Positions 15,468-22,470 of a stretch of 50,491 nt of DNA are shown here, one piece after another (within the stretch, counting starts at the first letter, position 1; each line of letters starts with the position of its first letter). The DNA is from Methylobacterium marchantiae (GTDB taxonomy: Bacteria > Pseudomonadota > Alphaproteobacteria > Rhizobiales > Beijerinckiaceae): NCBI RefSeq assembly GCF_022179405.1, contig NZ_BPQT01000038.1, forward strand, positions 1-50,491. Direction: 5' to 3'. The position numbers and the translations under genes were made by a program. A model generated the notes under the pieces. That model was not told the DNA's origin and did no database searches. It saw only the letters and a program-made list of their open reading frames with translations.

Positions 15468-15518
15468 CACCGATCCGCACCTAATCGCACCTAGTTGACT
15501 GTGGCAGGACGTCGCACC
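15456..15518. promoter_or_regulatory. Four CGCACC repeats, candidate operators
   Basis: CGCACC occurs at 15456, 15476, 15486 and 15513, all in the same direction. Spacings are 20, 10 and 27 bases, the first two being whole helical turns. Two flank or overlap the -35 of the leftward candidate promoter, and the last is two bases before the start codon of the Arc-like gene. They suit cooperative binding by a ribbon-helix-helix repressor. Confidence 0.55.
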
Positions 15519-15520
15519 CT

Positions 15521-15694
15521 ATGGCCAGAGTACCCTTCACCCTGCGCCTGCCGCCCGAGCTAAAGGCAGACTTGGAGCGGATGGCGGAGAAGGACCGGCG
15601 GAACCTCACGCAATACGTGGAGCTGGTTCTAGAGGCGCATGTGAAGGAAAAGCTCCCCACCACGGTACGCCAGACCCAGCGGCAGGCGCAGTAG
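15521..15694 (+). CDS. Arc-like ribbon-helix-helix protein, candidate prophage repressor
   Basis: The 57-residue product aligns by eye with P22 Arc. A beta strand (RVPFTLRLPPE) carries alternate DNA-facing residues, helix A is ELKADLERMAEKD, a turn RRN follows, and helix B is LTQYVELVLEAHVKEK. A basic Gln-rich tail ends it. Such proteins bind DNA as dimers through the strands. It is on the opposite strand to every other confident prophage gene and is divergent from the early genes, with repeated CGCACC motifs between. This makes it the best candidate for the factor that keeps the prophage silent. The ribosome binding site is weak. Confidence 0.8.
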   Translation: MARVPFTLRLPPELKADLERMAEKDRRNLTQYVELVLEAHVKEKLPTTVRQTQRQAQ

Positions 15695-15696
15695 CC

Positions 15697-15945
15697 ATGC
15701 TTGCGGCTTACGCGCGGCACTACTGGAGGGCAGGCACCGGGTTCATACAGGCCCATCCCCTCGCCTTGGTCGCCATCGTCGCCTTCCTCTTCCTGTTGCA
15801 CCAGGTGGAAGGCCTAGAGCGGCACCTCAATGAGGCCTGCACGCCGACCATGCGGCTACCTGATGCCACCATCATGCGGTTCGGCACCACCAACCAGAGC
15901 GCCATCACGGCCATGCGTAAGGCTTGCACTGGGACGCCATGGTGA
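15697..15945 (+). CDS. Small single-span membrane protein beside the repressor
   Basis: The ATG comes two bases after the Arc-like stop, so the two genes are surely co-transcribed. The 82-residue protein has a hydrophobic segment at about 22-37 (ALVAIVAFLFLLHQV), a short basic N-terminus and a polar C-terminal part of 45 residues with two cysteines (C48 and C77, approximately). A membrane protein expressed with a repressor in the lysogen could be a superinfection-exclusion protein; this is inferred from context alone. Confidence 0.65.
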   Translation: MLAAYARHYWRAGTGFIQAHPLALVAIVAFLFLLHQVEGLERHLNEACTPTMRLPDATIMRFGTTNQSAITAMRKACTGTPW

Positions 15946-16308
15946 TGGCATGAGGTCGGGCATCAGGCCCGGCCAGACCCCTTGGCGCAATGTCACCGAC
16001 TTGGTGCGCACTGATGGTATCTCATGGTGGTGTGCGAGGATTTCCCACCCCATGCCCCCTGCCTCAGGCCCTACCCCAGGCCCCTCCAAGCCCCCAAATG
16101 TCCTCCCCTAAGGACATTCATTCCCTGGTTTCTCAACAGGTTAGCCCCCTCGACCCCTGCTTTAGGCCCCCTACCCCCACCTTACGCGCGATATCAGGCG
16201 CACCCGGGCGAGGCATAGGGGGGAAACTCTGATCCGTTGCACGTGGTCTGACCCCAGAAGTGCGTGACCCCTGGGAGCATCGCCAGATGAGGCTTGGGAG
16301 CATCGGGA
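15946..16308. other. Gene-free stretch, likely region of the joined virion ends
   Basis: No gene was seen in 363 bases. The plus strand is very C-rich from about 16050 to 16180, with runs such as GCCCCC and ACCCCC. It contains a hairpin (AATGTCCT at 16097-16104 with AGGACATT at 16111-16118) and a weaker one at 15954-15974 (GGTCGGG with CCCGGCC) just after the membrane protein gene. By T7 order, the terminal repeat and packaging junction should lie between the terminase and early genes, which includes this stretch. Confidence 0.45.
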
Positions 16309-16545
16309 CTACCCGGAGGCGAGCCGGTCGTTCACGAGGACACCGTGGAGGCGGACCCCTTCGTTGGGGGAGCGGGAGGCGCCGGGAGGCACCGCGAGGA
16401 GAACCGGGATGCCGGCCTTGGGATCGGGGAATGCGGCCTTCACCTGGTCAACCATCGGCAGCGCCAGGGGGTAGGGGGTGAGCTTGGCGGAAACCCAGGG
16501 ACGGAGCCAGGCAAACAGGTAGGCGAGGCGGAGTAGGGTCATCAT
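16309..16545 (-). CDS. Small phage protein with hydrophobic N-terminus
   Basis: The 78-residue product begins with two adjacent methionines and a hydrophobic stretch (TLLRLAYLFAWLRPWVSA), then a Pro-rich part. The first ATG overlaps the stop of the upstream membrane gene as ATGATGA. It could be a membrane or exported protein. It is the last leftward gene before the region of joined ends. Confidence 0.5.
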   Translation of the reverse strand: MMTLLRLAYLFAWLRPWVSAKLTPYPLALPMVDQVKAAFPDPKAGIPVLLAVPPGASRSPNEGVRLHGVLVNDRLASG

Positions 16546-16709
16546 GGGGTGTGGGGTTCCTCGGGTGGGGTGATGGGGTGGACCTTCCTCCTCCCGGCCC
16601 GGCGGGTGAGCCATAGGGGGACCAGGAGGGGAAACAGGGAGACGAGTAGGGTGACCAGGGTGTAAACCAGGGGGTGAGCCAGGGAGACGGCCAGGGAAGT
16701 GTGGGGCAT
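16542..16709 (-). CDS. Small single-span membrane protein, holin candidate
   Basis: The 55-residue product has one long hydrophobic segment (residues 8-34, VYTLVTLLVSLFPLLVPLWL at its centre) followed by a basic patch (TRRAGRRK) and a Pro-rich end. GGAGGGG lies nine bases before the ATG. The size and layout suit a small holin or other lysis accessory. It lies downstream of the large terminase gene. Confidence 0.5.
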   Translation of the reverse strand: MPHTSLAVSLAHPLVYTLVTLLVSLFPLLVPLWLTRRAGRRKVHPITPPEEPHTP

Positions 16710-16884
16710 GGGGTGGTTCCCCTCCGCCCTGCTACCCAAGGGGTGGGCCAAGTGGGTGACATTGCGCCAAGGGGCAGCACAGGGTGTCCCACCAAGGAAG
16801 CAGGGGGTGATGGCAGTGGCAGGGGTGAGGGTAGAGCTGGAGAGGGGGTCTGTATGGGAACACCTAGGGCCCCTGGATGTCCCC

Positions 16885-16913
16885 CTTCCTCATATAAGGA
16901 GGGTTCTACAAGC
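16885..16913 (-). promoter_or_regulatory. Candidate phage RNA polymerase promoter after the large terminase gene
   Basis: The minus strand reads GCTTGTAGAACCCTCCT, then TATATGAGGAAGG. The 17-base core is identical to the one after the RNA polymerase gene. T7 has its promoter phiOR at the same place, near the right genome end, where it is linked to replication and packaging. Confidence 0.5.
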
Positions 16914-16938
16914 CACGCATTATCAATGACTTAGCGAG

Positions 16939-18870
16939 TCACCGCTTCTGTATCTTCAGGCCCTCAGCCCGCTTGTCGCCTCTCCCGAAGGTCGGCATCC
17001 CGTTCTCATCCTCGCCGTCATCAGGCCCGAAGAGCTTCTCCCACTCCTCGTCCATGCGGTCCTCTGAGGCCCTCGTCGCCATAACCTGGGGGTCTACGCC
17101 TAGGACGTCCGCGAAGCCGCCCACGGCCAGCGCAAAGGCATCCACGCGGTCATCGTGGTGCAGGCTGTCCTTATCTCGGGTGAGGTGGGTGTACTGGTAG
17201 CCCCAGCGGTAGCGGTGGCGGGTGTCTTCCCCGTCGATGGTGTCGATGGACCGCTGGTCCCACTCGATGACGGACCGATTGACGACGATGCGGTGGGACT
17301 GGGCGGCCGGCTCCAGCACGGAGAGCATCCGCTTCTCCTTGGCCATCTGGTTGGACGCCTTGACGCCAGCGATCTCCGTTCCGCCATGGATGGCTCCGGG
17401 GACCTTGTTGGCCTTCTTCCACTCGTCCTCCAGCACGGGGGCCAGGAGGGCGGTAAACATGCCATCGCCGAAGTTGTCCTCCACCGTAAGCTTGCCCACG
17501 CGGAACCGGACGCAAGCCCTGGCGATCTCCCGAAGGTTCTTCAGGTCGTACCCGCCGTGGCCCGCCCAGAGGTGCAGGAGGAAGATGGTGGCGTTCAGCT
17601 CGGCCACGATGGCCAGGCAGACCTCATCCTTGCCGGTGCCTGCGGTATCGAGGGCCGCCTCAATGCGCGTGTAGGGCGCTCTGGGGCCCGTGGGATCGTA
17701 GAGGGCCTTCTGCCAGAAGTCGCCCTCGAAACCCATAGAGGGCAGCGTGGTGTCCCTGTGCTCGGCATCCCCGGACCACGAGACAACCTCGGGCGCCACG
17801 CGTTGGTCCAGCGACATTACCATGAGGTCCCGCACCTTGAGCGGGTACTTGTCGCGGTCGGAGAGGCTCGTATCGAGCATGAACTGGAGGGCGAACTCGG
17901 AGCGGCCCAGGGAGAGGAGGCGCTTGTTGAGGTCGTCCATCGGGAACCGCATCGGCATCGTGGACTGCCCTACCTGCCCCGGGTCCCTGCGGAGGACCTG
18001 AGTGATGTAGGGGGCGATCTTCGAGCCGTACTTCTTGAGCTGCTCCTGGTTCGGGTAGAGCGCCGGCCAGATTCGGGTCTCGTAGCCGCGCTTGGAGAGG
18101 GCGTTGTAGAGTGAGTCCTCGTCGTGCGGCGTGCCCAGGAACTTGATGACGCCCCCGGGCTTGAGCACGCTATCGAACTCCTTCACCGCCTCCTGCACCT
18201 TCTCCCGCATGAGGACCGTGAGGGAGTTCGTCTGCGTCTCCACGTCGTCCGGGATGATGCAGTCGCCACGGAAACCGACGATCTGGCCACCGATGCCCAA
18301 GGCGTGAAAGCTCGGGCTCTGGTCGGGGTTCGCCGGGCCCACATCGAAGGCCTTGGAGGATTGCCTCTGGTTGGGCTTCGGGGCGAGGTGCTTCAGCTCG
18401 TCCATCGTCATTATTAGCTGCAGGCACCAGTTGGTGGTGGCCACGGCGCGGGTAAGCGAGCCGGAGACCACGAGTATCTTCTCCTGGGGGTTCCGCAGGA
18501 GGCGCCACAGGGCGTAGGCCCCGGTGATCCACGACTTGGAGAACCCTCGGAAGGCCATGGTGATGGCGCGGTCGGGCCCATGCTGGAGCCAGTACGCCAT
18601 GTCGAGCTGGATGGGGTTAGGATCGTTGCCGAGGAGGTGGCGCCAGAGGACCGTGAGGAACGCCCTGAAGTCGTCCTTGAGGGCCTGCTGATAGGCGTCC
18701 GCCGCCGGGACCACCGTGGGTGCCGAGGACTGCGCCGGGCCGGCTACAGGGCCGCCAGCGGGTCTCCTGGCCGTTTTCTTCCGTGCCCCCGCGACCTCCG
18801 CCGCCATGGGCTCCGAGCGGGCCTCACGATCGGCCTGAAGAGCCTTGAGGGGGTCGATGATCTTAGCCAT
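16939..18870 (-). CDS. terL: Terminase large subunit (T7 gp19-like)
   Basis: The 643-residue packaging motor has an N-terminal ATPase and a C-terminal RNase H-like nuclease. A Walker A-like motif lies at about 106-114 (AFRGFSKSW), and a Walker B and catalytic acid at about 203-211 (DCIIPDDVE). Nuclease acids are at D408 (AALDTAG), E464/D465 (TVEDNFGDG) and in HHDDRVDAFA near 590. It cuts concatemers and drives DNA into the prohead through the portal. The length fits T7 gp19 (586) with an added Ala/Pro-rich N-terminus. Its start overlaps the end of the 66-residue gene. Confidence 0.94.
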   Translation of the reverse strand: MAKIIDPLKALQADREARSEPMAAEVAGARKKTARRPAGGPVAGPAQSSAPTVVPAADAYQQALKDDFRAFLTVLWRHLLGNDPNPIQLDMAYWLQHGPDRAITMAFRGFSKSWITGAYALWRLLRNPQEKILVVSGSLTRAVATTNWCLQLIMTMDELKHLAPKPNQRQSSKAFDVGPANPDQSPSFHALGIGGQIVGFRGDCIIPDDVETQTNSLTVLMREKVQEAVKEFDSVLKPGGVIKFLGTPHDEDSLYNALSKRGYETRIWPALYPNQEQLKKYGSKIAPYITQVLRRDPGQVGQSTMPMRFPMDDLNKRLLSLGRSEFALQFMLDTSLSDRDKYPLKVRDLMVMSLDQRVAPEVVSWSGDAEHRDTTLPSMGFEGDFWQKALYDPTGPRAPYTRIEAALDTAGTGKDEVCLAIVAELNATIFLLHLWAGHGGYDLKNLREIARACVRFRVGKLTVEDNFGDGMFTALLAPVLEDEWKKANKVPGAIHGGTEIAGVKASNQMAKEKRMLSVLEPAAQSHRIVVNRSVIEWDQRSIDTIDGEDTRHRYRWGYQYTHLTRDKDSLHHDDRVDAFALAVGGFADVLGVDPQVMATRASEDRMDEEWEKLFGPDDGEDENGMPTFGRGDKRAEGLKIQKR

Positions 18871-19063
18871 CGAGAAGGGCGGCGGTGACGGTCGATGCCG
18901 GCTCCATCACGTAGTGCGCCACGGCCTTGAGGCCGAGCGTGACGAGGATGCAGGTGTTGGTCTCCCGGCCCTCGCCCGTGTAGTCCTCGACCGCCACCAC
19001 ATGGGCGGTGTTGAGGCATATGAGGTGGCCATCACTTCCGGTGAGCTTGATGAACTTAGGCAT
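18863..19063 (-). CDS. 66-residue phage protein, unknown
   Basis: The product begins MPKFIKLTGSDGHLICLNTA and looks like one small beta domain. Short proteins of this general shape occur elsewhere, but no family is assigned. GGAG precedes the ATG, and the end overlaps the large terminase start by eight bases. It lies between a terminator and the terminase gene. Confidence 0.6.
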   Translation of the reverse strand: MPKFIKLTGSDGHLICLNTAHVVAVEDYTGEGRETNTCILVTLGLKAVAHYVMEPASTVTAALLDG

Positions 19064-19082
19064 GGTGTTCTCCGGGCAAACG

Positions 19083-19115
19083 AAAAACCCCCGACTACCT
19101 TACGGCGGCCGGGGG
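19083..19115 (-). terminator. Rho-independent terminator upstream of the large terminase operon
   Basis: On the minus strand CCCCCG and CGGGGG form the stem around a GC-rich loop, followed directly by TTTTTCG. It would stop or reduce late transcription after the 152-residue gene, before the 66-residue and large terminase genes. Confidence 0.75.
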
Positions 19116-19142
19116 CGTTGGTTGTGGGTATCGCAGGGTTGC

Positions 19143-19601
19143 TTAGACGGCGGACGTCGCCGGCTCCACCACGGCCAGGGGGCCCTTCGGCGGGAAGCTC
19201 ACGGTGGCGATCAAGAGGCCAGATTGCGCCGTATCGGTGATCCGGTAGACCACCTCCGTCTCGGGCTTCTGGTCACGGTTCCCGCCGCGATCTTCGACCG
19301 CCACAAGGGCATCCGCGAGGCTATCGAAGGTACCGACCGTCCAGGTTGCCCCTTCTCCGAGCAGCTCGACGTCCACTCGGAAGTTCGGGACCATCGGCTC
19401 GACCGTGAGCATTCCGGCCACGTCAGTGAGCTTGACCGTCGCCAGGGGGAGGCCGGTCGCCTCGCGCCGTAAGACGTAGACCCCCGGACCCGTCATGATC
19501 GAAGAGAAGCCCGCGAGGGCCGCCTTGACGTCCGCCGCTGTCTCGGCCTCGGTACCGTACTGGCCCAGGGAAGGGCCGTCCTTGAGAGAAATCGTAAACA
19601 T
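19143..19601 (-). CDS. Phage protein, unknown, between the terminase genes
   Basis: The 152-residue product looks like a mixed alpha/beta protein (MFTISLKDGPSLGQYGTEAE, then YVLRREATGLPLATVKLTD and VVYRITDTAQSGLLIATVSF). No family was recognised. A strong ACGAGGAG lies before the ATG, and the gene follows the small terminase by three bases. T7 has lysis accessory genes at this place, but this protein has no membrane segment or lipobox. Confidence 0.6.
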   Translation of the reverse strand: MFTISLKDGPSLGQYGTEAETAADVKAALAGFSSIMTGPGVYVLRREATGLPLATVKLTDVAGMLTVEPMVPNFRVDVELLGEGATWTVGTFDSLADALVAVEDRGGNRDQKPETEVVYRITDTAQSGLLIATVSFPPKGPLAVVEPATSAV

Positions 19602-19604
19602 GGG

Positions 19605-19895
19605 CTACTCCTCGTAGTCGGGTTTGGAGAAACTCGGCAGGGCCCTCGGGGGCTCGTGCTCGATGGTCTTCATGCCCCCCGGCGGTAGACCCATGGTCAT
19701 CCCGTTGTCGCGGAGCAGGTTGCGAAGCACGCCGGCCTCCTGGTGGGAGATCGTCCCGGCCTGTGCGGCGGCCACCAGGTTGCGCACCAAGGCCACCTGG
19801 CCGGCTTCGAGCAGCTCCATGAGGGACTTGCCCTCCAGAGCCTCGAAGGCCGCCTTGAGGAGGTCCTTGTCGGTGTTATCGGGGTCGTCGGCCAC
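19605..19895 (-). CDS. terS: Terminase small subunit (T7 gp18-like)
   Basis: The 96-residue helical protein resembles T7-type small terminases: DLLKAAFEALEGKSLMELL, then GTISHQEAGVLRNLLRDNGM. It would form a ring that recognises the packaging site and hands the DNA to the large subunit. The start is GTG, preceded by GAGGGA. The position before the large terminase matches T7 gene 18, with two short genes in between. Confidence 0.8.
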   Translation of the reverse strand: MADDPDNTDKDLLKAAFEALEGKSLMELLEAGQVALVRNLVAAAQAGTISHQEAGVLRNLLRDNGMTMGLPPGGMKTIEHEPPRALPSFSKPDYEE

Positions 19896-19904
19896 GGTGA
19901 TCCC

Positions 19905-20243
19905 TCAGTGCTTGATGAAGAAGCCGGCCAGGGAGAACCCAGCGCCGATGATCGTAAAGAGGGCCGCCCAGGCCCACTTGAAGTCGCCCTTGGCCTCGAC
20001 CTGGGTGGTGCGGGTGGCGGTGGCACCGGCCATGAAGCCGATGAGCTGGGCCTCCAGGACGCGGAGCCGGGACTCGTGGTCTTTGTGCCCCGCATCGTGC
20101 CGGTCCTGGTTCGCCGTGATGCTCTCCAGGGTGACGATGACCCTGGTGAGCTGGGTCTTGATGTCGTCTACGGTTTCGTACGTGAGGATGGCGTTCCCCC
20201 TACCCTTTCGGGCGGGAGGTGCCTCGTGCTCGTGCTCGTCCAT
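19905..20243 (-). CDS. Membrane protein with coiled coil and C-terminal anchor
   Basis: The 112-residue protein has a polar start, a heptad-rich central part (about 30-75, including HKDHESRLRVLEAQL) and one C-terminal membrane segment (WAALFTIIGAGFSLAGFFI). This layout is like the XhlA-type accessory proteins of phage lysis modules. Its place directly before the small terminase matches the T7 holin gene 17.5. A holin or holin-associated role is likely but not proven. Confidence 0.6.
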   Translation of the reverse strand: MDEHEHEAPPARKGRGNAILTYETVDDIKTQLTRVIVTLESITANQDRHDAGHKDHESRLRVLEAQLIGFMAGATATRTTQVEAKGDFKWAWAALFTIIGAGFSLAGFFIKH

Positions 20244-20262
20244 TACGGGTGCGCTGGTTCCT

Positions 20263-20868
20263 TTAGAAGGGGGCCGGGGTCACCATATTGGTGAACCACT
20301 CGGGGTCACCCCAGGCCTCCACAACGATGGTGGACCCGGCTGGGCCGAGGCCGGCAACCGGGCGATACCAAAGGTAGGCGGGCTCACTGAGCTTCTCGTA
20401 GGCCTTGGTCCGCTTGATATCGTAGTACTCCATGCCTCCAATTATGGTGTCCGGGATGATGGCGGCGTCCTCAGACCACACGCCCGACACAGGGCCAGTC
20501 GTATAGAGGCGCCCGGTCTGCCCGGCTCCGAGAGGCGTTGAGCATCGCTTGAAGGTGACGTGGGTGAAAACGCATCCGAACATCCCGCTGGCCACATCGA
20601 ACCGGACGGCAGCACTGGATGAGGCGTCGATGACGGCCCGACCAAGCACGCAGTTGAGGTCGAGGGTGCCAATGGTAGGCATCTGGTTCTTGCCATTCAT
20701 GGGGGTGAGGGGCACGAGGGCGCCCTCTAGAATGATCTCTCCGGGCGCTGCACCGAACTTGTCACCCATGAGGATGCCGAAGCCGGGCCCGATGACGTAT
20801 TCCGCCCCGAGCGTGGTGGTGCCCCCGCTCTTGGTGGAGCGCTGGGCGATGATGGGAGAGCTGGCCAT
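20263..20868 (-). CDS. Beta-rich virion-associated protein, unknown
   Basis: The 201-residue product has no recognised family. It is rich in Gly, Thr and Val with beta-type patterns (TLGAEYVIGPGFGILMGDKF, and later GMFGCVFTHVTFKR). It sits in the tail-fibre operon after the FAD-oxidoreductase-like gene, and the two are nearly contiguous. A part in the tail or in host attachment is a reasonable guess. Confidence 0.5.
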   Translation of the reverse strand: MASSPIIAQRSTKSGGTTTLGAEYVIGPGFGILMGDKFGAAPGEIILEGALVPLTPMNGKNQMPTIGTLDLNCVLGRAVIDASSSAAVRFDVASGMFGCVFTHVTFKRCSTPLGAGQTGRLYTTGPVSGVWSEDAAIIPDTIIGGMEYYDIKRTKAYEKLSEPAYLWYRPVAGLGPAGSTIVVEAWGDPEWFTNMVTPAPF

Positions 20869-20870
20869 GC

Positions 20871-22469
20871 TTAGAGCCCCGGCAGTGTGAGGACGGCGCC
20901 GGCAGCAAGTAGCGCGGGCCTGAACTGGGTGACGTAGTCGATCTCGTTGGAGTACATGCCCGCCTGCTCTGCGGTTGCGCAGGCAATAGCCGCCGCATCA
21001 GCCATCTTAAACATGGTGATCTCGATGCGCATCTTGGTCCGGCCGAGGATAGTCCCGCCGATACCGCGAAGGACTTGGAGGTTCTTACAGCGGCCGAGGG
21101 GCGGTTTCATACATCCCCAGGGCATGAGGAGGCCGACCTCCACGCCCTGCTCAAGGTCCTGGTTGCCCTCCGTGACGTAGAGGCCACGGGAGTCCACCCA
21201 TTGGCCGGCGGGGTGCCGGTCCTGGTGGTAGCCATAGGTGGTGATAGGATGCTGAACCATCCGAACCGGCCCGTAGACATCGTGTTCGGTGAGCATGACC
21301 TGGGCCTCCAGGCGGAAGCTCTCGCGGACGTACATCATCGGCGGCCAACCCGGGACGGGGCTGTCGGGCCAGAGACCGGGCACCATGCCGTAACGGTGGA
21401 TGTCGGCCACCATCTCGGGCAGCGCCGCCGCGACACGGGGGTCTGAGGCGAAGAACTTGAAGAGCCCCGCCGTCCGATAGATGTAGTCCCGGTAGAGTTC
21501 CTTGCGGCGGGCGAAGCTGGCGTTGTGCCATTCGAACATGTCGCCCACGGAGTTGTTGCCGTAGGGGATGCCCGCCGAGTTCATGTCGTAGGTGTTGCGG
21601 CCATCCTTGACGGGCTGGAGGACGTCGTTGAAGGCCCCGGGGATTTCCTTCCGGTTCTGAAGGACCGCGATGGCGAACTGCTTCTTGACGTACGCCTCGG
21701 GATCGTAGCCGGGGATCACGGCATCCGCGAAGGGTATCCGGTCGTCAGCATCCGTGATGATCGTCCGGGTATTGTAGGCCATGATGGAGTGGTCGGCACC
21801 GCCGATGGCAGTACGCGGCCTCGGAAGGAGCCCCTTGAGTCGGTTCCCGGTGACCGGGTCCACGCCCACCAGGCGCCAGCTTTGCACTGGCGTGGCCCCA
21901 GCAATTTTCTCGCCCGTGACCGCACGGCTCTCGCGGCCGATACGCAGAGGCATCCCTGCCATCTTCGCTAGGTCGTTCTCGTCGGAGCCGTCGAGGAAGT
22001 TTAGGGCCTCGTAGACCACGCCGCCGCACGTCACCGAGGTGATGACGTTGCCTTCCATCGTGACGGCTTCGAGCGGCGCGTTGAGGCGCCAGGTGATCTT
22101 TCCCCGGCGCTTGCCCTCCACCATGGTAGCCTCGGGGGCGCTCTCCAACCACTCCCTGAGGATAGCTTCGGAGGACTCCACGGACGGGAAGATGGTCTGG
22201 AGTCGGTTGGAGTTCGCGAGGTCGGGGTTCGCCCCGTTCCGCCCGGCCTTGTCGCCGGCCCGCATATAGACCTCCTTCTGGAGGCCCCAGTAATTGGCGC
22301 TGCCGGATATAACCTCGCGGTCGGTCTGGCTTAGGCCGGTGGCGAACATCTCGCCGAAGCGAGGCCACGCACCCACCACCGTGGCGTCGATGCCCATAAG
22401 GGAAGCGCGTCGGGCGGCGAGGATAGAGGACGAGGTGGTGGACCAGATGAATACGCCTGTCTTGGCCAT
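20871..22469 (-). CDS. FAD-dependent oxidoreductase-like protein in the tail operon
   Basis: The 532-residue protein follows the plan of the FAD_oxidored family (PF12831): a Rossmann-like start, then FATGLSQTDRE, later EALNFLDGSDENDLAKMAG and MPLRIGRESRAVTGE, and an ending rich in small residues. The glycine motif that binds the dinucleotide is degraded, however: TGVFIWSTTSSSILAA stands where GxGxxG should be, and a glycine replaces the acidic residue after the second strand. The fold may be reused as a structural or receptor-binding part. It lies one base after the tail fibre gene stop. Confidence 0.7.
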   Translation of the reverse strand: MAKTGVFIWSTTSSSILAARRASLMGIDATVVGAWPRFGEMFATGLSQTDREVISGSANYWGLQKEVYMRAGDKAGRNGANPDLANSNRLQTIFPSVESSEAILREWLESAPEATMVEGKRRGKITWRLNAPLEAVTMEGNVITSVTCGGVVYEALNFLDGSDENDLAKMAGMPLRIGRESRAVTGEKIAGATPVQSWRLVGVDPVTGNRLKGLLPRPRTAIGGADHSIMAYNTRTIITDADDRIPFADAVIPGYDPEAYVKKQFAIAVLQNRKEIPGAFNDVLQPVKDGRNTYDMNSAGIPYGNNSVGDMFEWHNASFARRKELYRDYIYRTAGLFKFFASDPRVAAALPEMVADIHRYGMVPGLWPDSPVPGWPPMMYVRESFRLEAQVMLTEHDVYGPVRMVQHPITTYGYHQDRHPAGQWVDSRGLYVTEGNQDLEQGVEVGLLMPWGCMKPPLGRCKNLQVLRGIGGTILGRTKMRIEITMFKMADAAAIACATAEQAGMYSNEIDYVTQFRPALLAAGAVLTLPGL

Positions 22470-22470
22470 A

